Below, piece after piece: positions 7,667-17,776 of a stretch of 64,000 nt of DNA; the first letter of the stretch is position 1; each line of letters opens with the position of its first letter. The position numbers and the translations under genes were made by a program. This DNA is from Bordetella parapertussis (GTDB lineage: Bacteria; Pseudomonadota; Gammaproteobacteria; Burkholderiales; Burkholderiaceae_C). The stretch is from the NCBI GenBank assembly GCA_945861305.1, contig CAMATW010000004.1:16554-80553 (forward strand), written 5' to 3'. Under the pieces are notes generated by a model. It was not told the origin of the DNA. It was given only the letters and a program-made list of their open reading frames with translations, and made no database searches.

Positions 7667-8593
7667 TTAAGCCCTCCGAGACGACACCACGATGCCGCCA
7701 GCAATCAACACAAACGCTGCTGCATGGTAGAGGTGTGGTGCATCTCCCAACAAGACGGTAGACATGACCGCTGCAAACAAGGGCGTGAGGTTGGCAAAAA
7801 ACCCCGCGATATTGGGCCCCACCCGTTGTATGCCCAAACCCCAGCTGCGGTAAGCCAACAAGGCAGGGCCCAGCGCCACGTAAAGCAGTGCGGCGTAAAG
7901 CGGCCAACCCCATTCGATGTGCGGGTTGTCCATGTAGTTCCATTCCAAGGCGGTAGACAGGCCGCACCACAGCAAACCAAACACCATTTGCGCCATTAAA
8001 AAGTTGACCCAGTTGCTGCGAATCTCGGGCGGGTCTTTGGGTTGCGACAACAACCAGCTGTACAGCGCCCAGCAAAGTACAGCGAACAGCACATACACAT
8101 CGCCAATCACCAACTCTACCCGCAGCAAGGTTTGCCAATCACCGCGCCCGAGCACACACAGCACACCGGCGATGGACATGGCAGCACCCAGCAACTGGCG
8201 GCGGGTAATGCGTTGCTTGAACCACACCGCGCCCATGGCCAGCATGAACACCGGCACGCTAGAGGCCACCAAAGTGACATTGATGGGGGTGGAGGTGTGC
8301 AGGGCTAAGTATTGAAAGCTGTTGTAACAGCCCACGCCCAGCAGGCTGAGCACCGCGTAGCGCCGCCAATGTGGCCATAGCGAGCTGCTGGGCAACAGCA
8401 GTCGCCAACCCCAAGGAAGAAGGATCACAAAGGCCAGCAACCAACGGAAAAAATTCAAGGTGATGGGCGGCACCATATCGGCCACCACCCTGCCCAAAAT
8501 CGAGTTACCCGCCCACACCAAAGGCGGCAGCAGCAATAAACCGATGGTGGCAGGCGTCAAAAGCGGGGCGGGTGCGGGGGTGTTGTCAGACAT
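7667..8593 (-). CDS. EamA/DMT family transporter
   Basis: A second drug/metabolite transporter-type permease, 308 residues, about ten transmembrane helices in two EamA repeats. Recognisable segments are LLLPPLVWAGNSILGRVVADMVPP at the start, LSLLGVGCYNSFQYLALHTSTPINVTLVASSVP closing repeat one, and GPNIAGFFANLTPLFAAVMSTVLLGD closing repeat two. It converges on the SDR gene with a 15-base gap and is not closely similar to the DMT permease at 5949-6857. It starts at ATG 8593. Its 5' end faces the quinone oxidoreductase gene, leaving an 85-base divergent promoter region. Substrate not deducible. Confidence 0.9.
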   Translation of the reverse strand: MSDNTPAPAPLLTPATIGLLLLPPLVWAGNSILGRVVADMVPPITLNFFRWLLAFVILLPWGWRLLLPSSSLWPHWRRYAVLSLLGVGCYNSFQYLALHTSTPINVTLVASSVPVFMLAMGAVWFKQRITRRQLLGAAMSIAGVLCVLGRGDWQTLLRVELVIGDVYVLFAVLCWALYSWLLSQPKDPPEIRSNWVNFLMAQMVFGLLWCGLSTALEWNYMDNPHIEWGWPLYAALLYVALGPALLAYRSWGLGIQRVGPNIAGFFANLTPLFAAVMSTVLLGDAPHLYHAAAFVLIAGGIVVSSRRA

Positions 8594-8678
8594 GCGGGTG
8601 ACACTCTAACCCACAGCCTGCCAAAATCGTGGCAGGATCGCGGTTTTCTTTTTCGCATTTGCAGCACTGGAGACAAGC

Positions 8679-9662
8679 ATGAGCAAAGCCATACACATCG
8701 CCCAAGTGGGCGGCCCCGAAGAACTGCACCTCGTCGATGTGGCGGTGGGTGATCCTGGTGCGGGTGAAATTCGCATCCGCCACAAAGCCGTGGGTTTGAA
8801 CTTCATCGATGTTTACCACCGCACCGGTTTGTACCCGCTGACATTGCCGCATGGCTTGGGCATGGAAGCCTCGGGCGTGGTGGAAGCTGTGGGTGCAGGT
8901 GTGACGCATTTGAAAGCAGGGGACCGCGCTGCCTATGCCAGCGCCCCCCCAGGAAGTTATTGCGAAGCGCGGGTGATGCCTGCCAAAAACGTGTGCAAAT
9001 TGCCCGACAACATCGACTTCGACATCGGCGCGGCCATGATGCTCAAGGGCTTGACGGTGCAGTATTTGCTTAAGCGCACATTGCCCCAAGCAGGTTTGCA
9101 AGCTGGCGACCCCATCTTGTTCCACGCCGCCGCAGGGGGTGTGGGGCTGATTGCTTGCCAATGGGCCAAAGCGCTGGGTTACCAACTCATTGGCACAGCA
9201 GGCAGCGATGAAAAATGTGCCTTGGCCAAAGTCAACGGCGCAGCCCACGTCATCAACTACGCCACAGAAGATTTTGAAGCTCGTGTGAAAGACATCACCG
9301 GTGGCAAAGGCGTGAAAGTGGTCTATGACTCGGTCGGCAAAGACACTTGGGAGAAGTCGCTCAACTGTTTATCGCCTTTTGGTTTGATGGCCAGTTTTGG
9401 CAACGCTTCTGGGCCAGTGGCACCTTTTGCGCCTGGTGTGTTGGGTGCCAAAGGCTCCATTTACATGACCCGCCAAACCTTGTTCACCCACATCGCCACC
9501 CGCGAAGTGAACCAGCAAATGGCAGAAGATTTGTTTGAGGTGGTGGGCAGTGGCAAGGTGAAGATCCATATCGACCAACGCTACCCTTTGGCGGATGCGG
9601 CGCAAGCGCACCGCGATTTAGAAGCCCGCAAAACCACAGGCTGCACGATTTTGACGGTATAA
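8679..9662 (+). CDS. Zinc-independent quinone oxidoreductase (NADPH:quinone reductase, QOR type)
   Basis: A 327-residue medium-chain dehydrogenase/reductase without zinc ligands. Order of motifs: GLNFIDVYHRTGLYP, LGMEASGVVEAVGAGV, GDRAAYA, LKGLTVQYLL, then the NADPH-binding AAAGGVGLIACQWAKALG and DSVGKDTWEKSL. These are the hallmarks of NADPH:quinone oxidoreductase (QorA). It probably reduces quinones or enones with NADPH in the cytoplasm. A GGAGACAAGC ribosome binding site precedes ATG 8679. It converges on lspA with a 39-base gap in which I see no convincing terminator. Confidence 0.92.
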   Translation: MSKAIHIAQVGGPEELHLVDVAVGDPGAGEIRIRHKAVGLNFIDVYHRTGLYPLTLPHGLGMEASGVVEAVGAGVTHLKAGDRAAYASAPPGSYCEARVMPAKNVCKLPDNIDFDIGAAMMLKGLTVQYLLKRTLPQAGLQAGDPILFHAAAGGVGLIACQWAKALGYQLIGTAGSDEKCALAKVNGAAHVINYATEDFEARVKDITGGKGVKVVYDSVGKDTWEKSLNCLSPFGLMASFGNASGPVAPFAPGVLGAKGSIYMTRQTLFTHIATREVNQQMAEDLFEVVGSGKVKIHIDQRYPLADAAQAHRDLEARKTTGCTILTV

Positions 9663-9701
9663 AGTTTTTGGCTTTTCCCTGAAACAGCCCTGCCGCCACA
9701 A

Positions 9702-10211
9702 CTACTGACTGCGCCTGAACCTGATCAACTCATCCAAGATCAGGCAAACCGCGCCCACGCTGATGGCGCTGTCGGCGACATTGAAGGCAGGAAAATGGCC
9801 TTGGAAAAACACGGGCGATAACCAGTCCCAGTGAAAGTCCAAAAAATCAATCACATGGCCGTAGAGCATACGGTCAATGACATTGCCAACAGCACCGCTC
9901 AACACCAGCGCCAGTGCAAAGCAAAACAGTTTTTGTGTGGGGTGGCTGCGCAGCAGCCACAAAATGAAAAACGTGGCCACCACGCCAATGGCGGTGAAAA
10001 ACCAGCGCTGCCAGCCCGAAGCGGTAGACAACATTGAAAACGCCGCGCCGCTGTTGTGCACCCGCACCAAGTTGAAAAACGTGGTGACGTTTTGGCTGTC
10101 GCCTAAGGCAAAGCTGTCAACGATCAGCAGCTTGGTGAGTTGATCTGCCAGCAGTATCACAAAGGCAATGCCCAGCCACAGCAGCAAAGAGGGAGACTCG
10201 GTTTTGGTCAT
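9702..10211 (-). CDS. lspA: Lipoprotein signal peptidase (signal peptidase II)
   Basis: A 169-residue inner-membrane aspartic peptidase that cleaves prolipoproteins before the lipid-modified cysteine. Both catalytic aspartates are in their family motifs: [10 protein letters not shown] and FNVADSAIS. Four transmembrane helices are visible, starting with [20 protein letters not shown]. It lies 30 bases downstream of ileS on the same strand, the conserved ribF-ileS-lspA order of proteobacteria, and is the last gene of the block. A client-type lipoprotein with a clear lipobox is encoded at 31893 in this same window. Confidence 0.97.
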   Translation of the reverse strand: MTKTESPSLLLWLGIAFVILLADQLTKLLIVDSFALGDSQNVTTFFNLVRVHNSGAAFSMLSTASGWQRWFFTAIGVVATFFILWLLRSHPTQKLFCFALALVLSGAVGNVIDRMLYGHVIDFLDFHWDWLSPVFFQGHFPAFNVADSAISVGAVCLILDELIRFRRSQ

Positions 10212-10241
10212 CGATCAACTGCGAATGGGTGCGTGCAAGGC

Positions 10242-13130
10242 TTAAGCCACCAAGCGCGACTCGCCAGCACCAAACAAATTGCCGGTGCAACGGCCACACA
10301 AAGTGGCATGCACGCTGTCGTGGCCGACATCCTCGCGGTAATGCCAGCAGCGTTCGCATTTGGTGTGTGCCGAGGGTGAGACTTTGATACCCAGCGCGTC
10401 ACCCGCGTGCAAGCGCAGCGCCGAGGTGATGAACACAAAACGCACATCCTCGCCCAAGGTTTGCAGCAACTGCCTATCGTCTTTGGCAAGGGTCAGGTCT
10501 ACCTCGGCCTGCAAAGAAGAACCCACCAAGCCTTGGCTGCGCACCAACTCGATCTCTTTGTTCACCTCTTCACGTAGCTTGAGGATGCGCGCCCATTTGC
10601 CCAGCAATGGCATGTCGGGTTCGGGCAGGTGAACATAGCTGTCGTTGAAGATGGTTTGGCCCATGCCCAGCACATGCCAAGCTTCCTCTGCGGTGAAGCT
10701 GAGGAAAGGCGCCATCCAGCGCAACATGGCTTGGGTGATGTGCCACAGCGCGGTTTGCGCGCTGCGTCTGGCGTGTGAGGTTGCTTGGGTGGTGTAGAGC
10801 CGGTCTTTGAGCACGTCCAAATAAAACGCGCCCAAATCTTCGGAGCAAAAAATCTGTAGCTTGGACACCACGGGGTGAAACTCGTACACCCCGAAGTGAC
10901 CGCCCTCGAACACTTTTTTCGTCGCGTTGTAGTGGCCCACGATATCGGCTTGCAGTTGGGCGGTGCGGCTCAAAGCGTAGCGGTCAACTTCGAGCATATC
11001 GGCCAAGTCCACCGCGTCTTTGGCGATGTCAAAGTCGCTGGTGTTGGCGAGCAAAAACTTCAAGGTGTTGCGCACACGGCGGTAGGTGTCGACCACCCGC
11101 GCCAAGATTTTTCCGTCGATGTTCAAGTCGCCCGAGTAATCGGTGGAAGCCACCCACAGGCGCACGATTTCCGCACCCAGTTTGTCGGTGACTTCTTGCG
11201 GCACCACGGTGTTGCCAAGCGATTTGCTCATCTTGCGGCCTTGGCCATCGGTGGCAAAGCCGTGGGTCAACAAACCACGGTAAGGTGCGCGGTCGTACAA
11301 AGCGCAGCCCAAAAGCAATGAACTGTGAAACCAGCCACGGTGTTGGTCATGGCCTTCCAAATACAGGTCGGCTTCGGGGCCGCTCTCATGGAAGGGCGGT
11401 CGGTCATAAGCCTCTTTGTGGCTGCCGCGCAGCACATGCTCAAAGGTGCTGCCAGAGTCAAACCACACCTCCAAAATATCGGTGCTCTTGGTGTATTCGT
11501 CGGGGTGGTCACCAGCCTGGGTGAGGATGTCTTGCACCGTGGCGCGGCTCCAGGCTTCAATGCCGCCAAGCGCGACCATGTCAGCCGCTTGGTCCAAGAT
11601 GGCCATGGTGCGCGGGTGCAATTCGCCGCTGTCTTTGTGTAAAAAGAAAGGCACGGGCACACCCCAAGAGCGTTGGCGTGAGATGCACCAGTCGGGGCGG
11701 TTGGCGATCATGTCGCGCAATCGGGTTTTGCCGTTCTCGGGGTAGAACTGGGTTTGCTCGATCGCGTCCAGCGCCAATTGGCGAAGTGTCTTGGGCGCTT
11801 TGTCGCTGGTGAACACCCCCGCACCCTCGTCCATGCGGATGAACCATTGCGCGGCGGCGCGGTAAATCACCGGTGTTTTGTGGCGCCAGCAATGCGGGTA
11901 GCTGTGGGTGATGCCATGCGTGGCCATCAAGCGGTTGGCGTTTTTCAGCGCATCCAAAATGACCGGCACGGCTTTCCAAATGTGTTGGCCAGCGAACAAT
12001 GCAAAGTCGGCGGCATAAGCGCCGTTGCCTTGCACGGGGTTCAAAATGTCGGTGTACTTCATGCCGTGCGCCACGCAGGAATTGAAGTCGTCCACACCGT
12101 AGGCGGGCGCGCTGTGCACGATGCCGGTGCCGTCATCGGCTGTCGCGTAGTCGGCCAAGTAGACGGGTGCAACGCGTTGGTAGGCGGCGTCCACATGGGA
12201 CAGCGGATGGTGAAATTCAATCAAGTCCAGCGCAAGGCCTTTGCAGGTGGCGACCACGCTGCCGCTGAGTTGCCAACGCTCCAAGCACTTGTCCACCAAG
12301 CTCTCAGCGCATACATACAACCCTTTCTCCGTGTCTACCAGCGCATAGCTCAACTCGGGGTTGAGGTTTAGTGCTTGGTTGGCGGGAATGGTCCAAGCGG
12401 TGGTGGTCCAGATGACCGCAAACGCTTGCTTGTCTAACTTGGAGAGGCCGAAAGCCTTGGCGAGTTTGTCGGGTTGGGTGCACAAAAACGCCACATCCAA
12501 GGTGTCGCTTTTTTTGTCGGCGTATTCAATTTCAAATTCAGCCAAAGACGAGCCACAGTCGAAACACCAGTAAACAGGTTTCAAGCCTCGGTAAACAAAG
12601 CCACGCTCAATGACGCGCTTGAAGGCGCGGATTTCGCCGGCTTCGTTGGCGGGGTCCATGGTGCGGTAGGGGCGCTCCCAGTCACCTAAGACGCCTAGGC
12701 GTTTGAAGTCTTCGCGTTGTTGGTCGATTTGCTCGGTGGCAAAAGCGCGGCTTTTGGCTTGCATATCGTCTCTAGAGAGTTTGCGGCCATGCAATTTTTC
12801 AATGGCGTTTTCAATTGGCAAACCATGGCAGTCCCAGCCGGGGATGTATTGCGCATCAAAGCCAGCCAATTGGCGGCTTTTCACAATCATGTCTTTCAAC
12901 ACTTTGTTCAGTGCGTGGCCAATGTGCAATTTGCCGTTGGCATAGGGCGGGCCGTCATGCAGCACAAACAGCGGTTGGCCGTGGCGCGTCACGCGCAGTT
13001 GTTTGTAAAGCCCTTCGTCAGACCAAGCCTTGGCCCACGCCGGTTCGCGCTTGGGCAAGTCGCCCCGCATGGGGAAGGGCGTATCAGGCAGGTTGAGGGT
13101 GTTGCGGTAATCGGTTGAGGTATCGGTCAT
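10242..13130 (-). CDS. ileS: Isoleucine--tRNA ligase
   Basis: A 962-residue class I aminoacyl-tRNA synthetase charging tRNA-Ile and editing Val-tRNA-Ile. Landmarks in order: the HIGH motif as [16 protein letters not shown] (near residue 65), the CP1 editing region ([15 protein letters not shown]), [15 protein letters not shown], the KMSKS loop as [10 protein letters not shown] (near residue 625), and a C-terminal zinc module [12 protein letters not shown]...LCGRC. Length and zinc module fit the bacterial type-1 enzyme. ATG 13130 overlaps the ribF stop by four bases (ACATGA), so the two are probably translationally coupled. Confidence 0.98.
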   Translation of the reverse strand: MTDTSTDYRNTLNLPDTPFPMRGDLPKREPAWAKAWSDEGLYKQLRVTRHGQPLFVLHDGPPYANGKLHIGHALNKVLKDMIVKSRQLAGFDAQYIPGWDCHGLPIENAIEKLHGRKLSRDDMQAKSRAFATEQIDQQREDFKRLGVLGDWERPYRTMDPANEAGEIRAFKRVIERGFVYRGLKPVYWCFDCGSSLAEFEIEYADKKSDTLDVAFLCTQPDKLAKAFGLSKLDKQAFAVIWTTTAWTIPANQALNLNPELSYALVDTEKGLYVCAESLVDKCLERWQLSGSVVATCKGLALDLIEFHHPLSHVDAAYQRVAPVYLADYATADDGTGIVHSAPAYGVDDFNSCVAHGMKYTDILNPVQGNGAYAADFALFAGQHIWKAVPVILDALKNANRLMATHGITHSYPHCWRHKTPVIYRAAAQWFIRMDEGAGVFTSDKAPKTLRQLALDAIEQTQFYPENGKTRLRDMIANRPDWCISRQRSWGVPVPFFLHKDSGELHPRTMAILDQAADMVALGGIEAWSRATVQDILTQAGDHPDEYTKSTDILEVWFDSGSTFEHVLRGSHKEAYDRPPFHESGPEADLYLEGHDQHRGWFHSSLLLGCALYDRAPYRGLLTHGFATDGQGRKMSKSLGNTVVPQEVTDKLGAEIVRLWVASTDYSGDLNIDGKILARVVDTYRRVRNTLKFLLANTSDFDIAKDAVDLADMLEVDRYALSRTAQLQADIVGHYNATKKVFEGGHFGVYEFHPVVSKLQIFCSEDLGAFYLDVLKDRLYTTQATSHARRSAQTALWHITQAMLRWMAPFLSFTAEEAWHVLGMGQTIFNDSYVHLPEPDMPLLGKWARILKLREEVNKEIELVRSQGLVGSSLQAEVDLTLAKDDRQLLQTLGEDVRFVFITSALRLHAGDALGIKVSPSAHTKCERCWHYREDVGHDSVHATLCGRCTGNLFGAGESRLVA

Positions 13131-14116
13131 GTGTTAAACCACTGACGTGCGTCAATGCAGTCTTGGGCAATGCCTTGTTCCAGAGATTCAAGGCTGTCGT
13201 ATTTCAGTTCATCGTGCAATTTATGGAGCAAATCCACTTGAATGAGTTTACCGTAGCCCCCATCCATGCCGAGCGTGGCAGGCCAATCTAAGCAATGGGT
13301 TTCCAGCAGTACCTGACCCCCATTGATATCGTTGGGGTCTAGCGAGGGGCGGATACCCAAATTGGCCACACCTTGCAGTGGTTTGTCGCCTAATCCGTGC
13401 ACAAGCACCACAAAGATGCCACTCGCTGCCGGTTTCGCGTGTGGAAAGCGCAGGTTCAAGGTGGGGCATTTCAATTCGCGACCCAGTTTGCGACCATGCA
13501 CCACATGGCCCGAGATGGCATAAGGGCGCCCCAACAGTTGCGCTGCATCAGCCATGCGCCCCTGCGCGAGTGCTTCGCGCACCGCTGAACTTGATACACG
13601 AACACTGGCATGGGCTTGGCTGGGGTCAGCCACTTCGTAGCTGTTCATCCTTGCCACCTCAAAACCCAGTTGTTGTCCGCTGCGCGACAAGGAAGCGTAA
13701 TCACCAGCACGCTTAGCGCCATAGCAAAAGTCGTCCCCCACCAAGATATAGCGGGTGCCCAAGCCTTGCACCAAGACCTGCTGCACAAAATCGTCAGGCG
13801 ACAGACCAGAGAGCCAAGCATTGAAAGGCATCACCACACATTGGTCGATGCCGCAAGCTTCTAACTCGGCAAGTTTGTCACGCAAGCTGGCGATGCGCTG
13901 GGGTGCCATCTCGGGTTTGCCAAGTCGTTGGGCAAAGAAGTCGCGTGGGTGCGGCTCGAAGGTGATTACGCAAGAAGGCAGGGCGCGATGCCGAGCTTCG
14001 TTGCGCAACAGCGCCAACATGGCTTGGTGGCCGCGGTGAACGCCATCGAAGTTGCCAATGGTGACCGCGCAGGCTGGTGCCAGTTTAGGGTGGTGAATGC
14101 CGCGAAAGATCTGCAT
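13127..14116 (-). CDS. ribF: Bifunctional riboflavin kinase/FAD synthetase
   Basis: A 329-residue enzyme making FMN and FAD from riboflavin. The N-terminal adenylyltransferase domain has [14 protein letters not shown] (a nucleotidyltransferase HxGH-like loop) and [13 protein letters not shown]. The C-terminal kinase domain has [16 protein letters not shown], matching the G-x-x-x-G-x-P-T-x-N pattern. It is the first gene of the leftward ribF-ileS-lspA set; the 93 bases to the divergent HNH gene must hold its promoter. No FMN riboswitch structure was recognised upstream. Confidence 0.97.
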   Translation of the reverse strand: MQIFRGIHHPKLAPACAVTIGNFDGVHRGHQAMLALLRNEARHRALPSCVITFEPHPRDFFAQRLGKPEMAPQRIASLRDKLAELEACGIDQCVVMPFNAWLSGLSPDDFVQQVLVQGLGTRYILVGDDFCYGAKRAGDYASLSRSGQQLGFEVARMNSYEVADPSQAHASVRVSSSAVREALAQGRMADAAQLLGRPYAISGHVVHGRKLGRELKCPTLNLRFPHAKPAASGIFVVLVHGLGDKPLQGVANLGIRPSLDPNDINGGQVLLETHCLDWPATLGMDGGYGKLIQVDLLHKLHDELKYDSLESLEQGIAQDCIDARQWFNT

Positions 14117-14209
14117 GGCTTGGGGTGGCTTGACAAAGTAGTTTCATGAAAACAAGGTATATTGTCTAGGAATCGACGTCAGTGCTCGCTTTGATCTCTG
14201 TGGAGGTGA

Positions 14210-14770
14210 ATGTTGAAGGTGTTGAAGCTGTCAGCCCAAGGGTTGCCGCAGTCTTGGATCTCGCTGGAACAAGCGGTCATCCATTACGCGGCGGAAGAAG
14301 TGCGCTGGGAAGCAGGCGCTCAAATCGCGGTGTTTCGCGGTGGTCATAACGCCATCACTGGCGAGCAATCCATCATCACCGTCAACAGCATCATTGGCAC
14401 CAAGGGCGTGCCGGGTATCAACCCGTTTGATCTCAAGCCCGGCTTGACCAACAGCAAACTTTTTGCTCGCGACCGCAATATCTGCGCTTATTGCGGTGAC
14501 GACTTCCACGAAACCGAACTCACCCGAGAACACATCATCCCTTTTGGCCAACACGGTTTGGACACTTGGATGAATGTGGTCACCGCTTGCCGCGCTTGCA
14601 ACCACCGCAAAGCCAACCGCACGCCCGAGCAAGCCCGTATGCCCTTGCTCTACACCCCTTATGTGCCCACCCTGTGGGAAGACTTCATTTTGCGCAATCG
14701 CCGCATATTGGCTGATCAGATGGAGTTTTTAACCGCGCATTTGCCGCGTAATTCAAGACTCGCCGCCTGA
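14210..14770 (+). CDS. HNH endonuclease family protein
   Basis: A 186-residue protein with a C-terminal HNH nuclease fold. Zinc ligands are Cys92/Cys95 (ICAYCGDDF) and Cys127/Cys130 (CRACNHRKANRTP). The HNH residues are His108 (REHIIPFGQHG), Asn122 (WMNVVTAC) and probably His132. The N-terminal 80 residues are an uncharacterised conserved part (WISLEQAVIHYAAEEVRWE). A very strong ribosome binding site (TGGAGGTGA) abuts ATG 14210. Single, unaccompanied HNH genes of this type occur in many Burkholderiales chromosomes; nothing around it suggests a mobile element or restriction system. The biological target is unknown. Confidence 0.88.
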   Translation: MLKVLKLSAQGLPQSWISLEQAVIHYAAEEVRWEAGAQIAVFRGGHNAITGEQSIITVNSIIGTKGVPGINPFDLKPGLTNSKLFARDRNICAYCGDDFHETELTREHIIPFGQHGLDTWMNVVTACRACNHRKANRTPEQARMPLLYTPYVPTLWEDFILRNRRILADQMEFLTAHLPRNSRLAA

Positions 14771-14773
14771 TAC

Positions 14774-14805
14774 CGTCATTGCATGAAGTCGTTATCGCAA
14801 TGACG
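14774..14805. repeat. Hairpin between convergent HNH and purN genes
   Basis: CGTCATTGC at 14774-14782 and GCAATGACG at 14797-14805 are perfect 9-base complements around a 14-base loop. The HNH stop is just left of it and the purN stop codon (at 14792) lies inside, so it would form in both transcripts. There is no T-run, so it may be a 3'-end stabiliser or a weak bidirectional terminator. The GTCATTGC/GCAATGAC arms recall short palindromic repeats common in proteobacterial intergenic DNA; no second copy was found in this window. Confidence 0.5.
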
Positions 14806-15388
14806 AGAGCAGTTCAGCCACCACCCTCGGGTAGATCAAATGCTCTTGCGTCAGCACCCTTAAAGCCAAAGTGTCGGCTTTGTCGTCAGGCATGACAGGC
14901 ACCACGGCTTGCGCAAGAATAGGTCCATCGTCTAAATCCACCGTCACCTGATGAACCGTGGCACCCGCAAATCGGCAACCTGCATCGATAGCGCGTTGGT
15001 GCGTGTGCAGGCCAGTAAAAGCGGGTAGCAGTGAGGGATGGATGTTCAGTAAACGCCCTTGGTAATGCACCACAAACGCTGGTGTCAAGATGCGCATAAA
15101 ACCGGCCAAGACCACCAAGGTGGGTTGATGGGCGTCGATGGCTTGCATCAAAGCCGAGTCAAAAGCATCGCGGGGGTTGGATTGGTTTTGGTACAGCATG
15201 TGGTCCACCACTTGCGTGGTCAATCCCATGCTGGCGGCTTTGGCCAAGCCCGCGGCTTGGGGGCGGTTGCTGATGACGCAAGCGATACGCGCATCAAAAC
15301 GTGCTTGCCACTGGTCGCGCTGGGCGGCTTGGGCGATGGCCAACATATTGGAGCCGCCGCCAGAGATAAGAACCACAATGTTTTTCAT
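14792..15388 (-). CDS. purN: Phosphoribosylglycinamide formyltransferase
   Basis: A 198-residue GAR transformylase, transferring a formyl group from 10-formyl-THF to glycinamide ribonucleotide in purine synthesis. It begins MKNIVVLISGGGSNMLAI, the phosphate-binding loop of the family. The catalytic region is GRLLNIHPSLLPAFTGLHTHQRAIDAG and GATVHQVTVDLDDGPILAQ, with the conserved Asn, His and Asp. ATG 15388 faces the acyl-CoA dehydrogenase operon across about 90 bases. It stands alone rather than with purM, which is common in betaproteobacteria. Confidence 0.96.
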   Translation of the reverse strand: MKNIVVLISGGGSNMLAIAQAAQRDQWQARFDARIACVISNRPQAAGLAKAASMGLTTQVVDHMLYQNQSNPRDAFDSALMQAIDAHQPTLVVLAGFMRILTPAFVVHYQGRLLNIHPSLLPAFTGLHTHQRAIDAGCRFAGATVHQVTVDLDDGPILAQAVVPVMPDDKADTLALRVLTQEHLIYPRVVAELLSSLR

Positions 15389-15478
15389 AGCTAGGGATTA
15401 TCTGTGGGGCGACCCGCACGGCGAATGAAAAATCGCGCAAAATAGCACGACCGTTCTAAATTGCCTTGGAGACCCTCG

Positions 15479-16657
15479 ATGGATTTGGCTTTCACCCCTG
15501 AAGAACAGGCTTTTCGTGAAGAAGTACGCACTTGGGTACACGCGCATTTGCCCGAGAAGATTTCCCACAAAGTGCACAACGCCTTGCGCTTGACCCGTGA
15601 AGACATGCAGGCTTGGGCCAAAATTTTGGGCACCAAGGGCTGGTTGGGCTACGGTTGGCCCACCCAGTTTGGCGGCCCAGGTTGGAACGAAGTGCAAAAG
15701 CATTTGTTCGAAGAAGAATGCGCCTTGGCCGGTGCGCCGCGTGTGGTGCCCTTTGGTCCGGTGATGGTGGCGCCTGTCATCATGGCCTTTGGCAATCCCG
15801 CACAACAGCAACGTTTTTTGCCAGGTATTGCCAGTGGTGAGGTGTGGTGGAGCCAAGGCTACAGCGAGCCGGGATCGGGCTCGGACTTGGCCTCGCTCAA
15901 AACCCGCGCCGAGCGTGTGGGCGACAAATACATCGTCAATGGCCAAAAAACCTGGACCACCTTGGCCCAGTTTGGCGAGTGGATTTTTTGCTTGGTGCGC
16001 ACCAGCAATGAGGGCAAACCACAAACTGGCATATCATTTTTACTCATCGACATGAAGTCCAAGGGTGTCAGCGTGCGCCCCATCAAACTGCTGGACGGCG
16101 AATGCGAAGTCAACGAGGTGTGGTTTGACAACGTGGAAGTCCCCGCCGAGAACCTGATTGGCGAAGAAAACAAGGGCTGGAACTATGCCAAGTTTTTGCT
16201 GGCGCACGAACGCACCAACATCGCCGACGTCAACCGCGCCAAGCGCGAACTCGAGCGCTTGAAGCGCATCGCCAAAGCCGAAGGCGTGTGGGAGGACATG
16301 CGGTTTCGTGACGAAATCGCCAAGCTCGAAGTGGACGTCATTTCCTTGGAGATGATGGTGCTGCGTGTTTTGAGCGCCGAAAAATCTGGCAAGCAGTCGC
16401 TGGACATCGCGGGTCTCTTGAAAATTCGCGGCTCCGAAATTCAGCAGCGCTACAGCGAGTTGATGATGATGGCCGCAGGCCCCTTCAGCTTGCCCTTCAT
16501 CCAAGAAGCGATGGATGCTGGTTGGCAAGGCGACCATGTGGGTGCGGCCCACTGTGCGCCTTTGGCGTCCACGTATTTCAATATGCGCAAGACCACCATT
16601 TATGGTGGCTCGAATGAAGTGCAACGCAACATCGTTGCACAAACTGTTTTGGGGTGA
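15479..16657 (+). CDS. Acyl-CoA dehydrogenase, PimC-like large partner
   Basis: A 392-residue FAD acyl-CoA dehydrogenase. ATG 15479 is preceded by TTGGAG; an in-frame TTG 18 bases upstream is less likely. Motifs: GWGWPTQFGGPGW-type N-terminal domain, QGYSEPGSGSDLASL and NGQKTWTTLAQ in the beta domain, and TTIYGGSNEVQRNIVAQ near the end, which are FAD-contact regions. It is most like the large subunit of pimeloyl-CoA-type heteromeric dehydrogenases. The second subunit-like gene starts 3 bases after the stop. Upstream, ACGACCGTTCT at about 15447 loosely resembles half-palindromes bound by TetR-type fatty-acid regulators; this is weak. Substrate may be a dicarboxylic, branched or aromatic acyl-CoA. 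Confidence 0.92.
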   Translation: MDLAFTPEEQAFREEVRTWVHAHLPEKISHKVHNALRLTREDMQAWAKILGTKGWLGYGWPTQFGGPGWNEVQKHLFEEECALAGAPRVVPFGPVMVAPVIMAFGNPAQQQRFLPGIASGEVWWSQGYSEPGSGSDLASLKTRAERVGDKYIVNGQKTWTTLAQFGEWIFCLVRTSNEGKPQTGISFLLIDMKSKGVSVRPIKLLDGECEVNEVWFDNVEVPAENLIGEENKGWNYAKFLLAHERTNIADVNRAKRELERLKRIAKAEGVWEDMRFRDEIAKLEVDVISLEMMVLRVLSAEKSGKQSLDIAGLLKIRGSEIQQRYSELMMMAAGPFSLPFIQEAMDAGWQGDHVGAAHCAPLASTYFNMRKTTIYGGSNEVQRNIVAQTVLG

Positions 16658-16660
16658 AGC

Positions 16661-17776
16661 ATGGACTTTGATTTTTCAGACGAACAAGCGCAACTGCGCG
16701 ACGCGGTTCGCAAATGGGTGGACAAGGCCTACAGCTTTGACGAACGCCGCAGCGTGGTGGCGGCGGGTGGTTTTTCTGCCAGCGCCTACCAAGCCATGGC
16801 CGAGCTGGGTTTGTGTGGCCTGTATGTGCAAGACGCTTATGGCGGCATGAATATGGGTCCCACCGAGGGCATGGTGGCCATGGAAGAGCTGGGGCGGGGC
16901 ATGGTGATGGAACCGCTGGCCCACACTTGGATGTGCACCGCGGTGCTGCAAGCTTTTGCGCCCGATCACCTGAAAACCGAATGGCTGCCCCGCTTGGCCG
17001 GTGGCGAGGCCTTGCTGGTGTTGGCCCACCATGAAAAATATGCGCGCTACGACCTGCACAAATGCAAAGCCACGGCAAAACAAGTGGGCGGTGCTTGGCA
17101 AGTCACGGGTCATAAAAGTTTGGTGCCTGCCGGTGACCACGCCCACGGGTTTTTGGTGCCTGCCTCGGTGAACGGTCAGCTTGCCCTGTTCTTGGTACCG
17201 CGCAGCGCGGCCACCGTCACCGCACGGGCCTACCTTGCGCAAGACGGCAGCCGCATGAGCGAGTTGCATTTGAAAGACGCACCTGCTCAGCTGATCAGCC
17301 TAGACGGCTTGTCCGCTTTGCAATTGGCAGTAGACGTGGGTGCCACTTCCTTATGCGCCGAAGCCGTGGGTTTGATGGAGAAAACATTGGCTGTCACCGT
17401 GGAGTACTTGAACACCCGCAAACAGTTTGGTGTTGCCATTGCCAGCTTTCAAGCGTTGCGCCACCGTGTGGCCGACATGAAAATGCAACTGGAGTTGGGC
17501 CGCTCCATGAGCTACTACGCCACGCTCAAACTCAACGCGCCTGCCGCAGAACGCAGCTTGGCGGTGTCACGTGCCAAATACCAAATCGGGCGATCCACCC
17601 GCCATGTGGGCCAAGAAGCGGTGCAACTGCACGGCGGCATTGGCGTGACCGATGAGTACATCGTCAGCCACTACTTTAAGCGCTTGACGCAAATCGAACT
17701 CAGCTTGGGCGACAGCTTGCACCACTTGGGTCAGGTGACCGCGCAGATGCAAGAGACGGCGGGCGTGTTTGCCTAA
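16661..17776 (+). CDS. Acyl-CoA dehydrogenase, PimD-like small partner
   Basis: A 371-residue acyl-CoA dehydrogenase homologue beginning MDFDFSDEQAQLRDAVRKWV. The C-terminal part has TRKQFGVAIASFQALRHRVADM and VQLHGGIGVTDEYIVSHYFKRL, typical of the family. The middle beta domain is more divergent (HEKYARYDLHKCKATAKQ), as in the small subunits of PimC/PimD-type pairs. With the preceding gene 3 bases away, a heteromeric enzyme is the simplest reading. The stop overlaps the end of the leftward DUF1653 gene by four bases. No acyl-CoA ligase or thiolase is adjacent, so the pathway is not revealed. Confidence 0.9.
   Translation: MDFDFSDEQAQLRDAVRKWVDKAYSFDERRSVVAAGGFSASAYQAMAELGLCGLYVQDAYGGMNMGPTEGMVAMEELGRGMVMEPLAHTWMCTAVLQAFAPDHLKTEWLPRLAGGEALLVLAHHEKYARYDLHKCKATAKQVGGAWQVTGHKSLVPAGDHAHGFLVPASVNGQLALFLVPRSAATVTARAYLAQDGSRMSELHLKDAPAQLISLDGLSALQLAVDVGATSLCAEAVGLMEKTLAVTVEYLNTRKQFGVAIASFQALRHRVADMKMQLELGRSMSYYATLKLNAPAAERSLAVSRAKYQIGRSTRHVGQEAVQLHGGIGVTDEYIVSHYFKRLTQIELSLGDSLHHLGQVTAQMQETAGVFA

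Noticed and set aside
14050..14209. FMN riboswitch before ribF
   Set aside because: Only 93 bases separate ribF from the divergent HNH gene and the conserved RFN stem sequences (AGGGC, GATTC-type) are not present.
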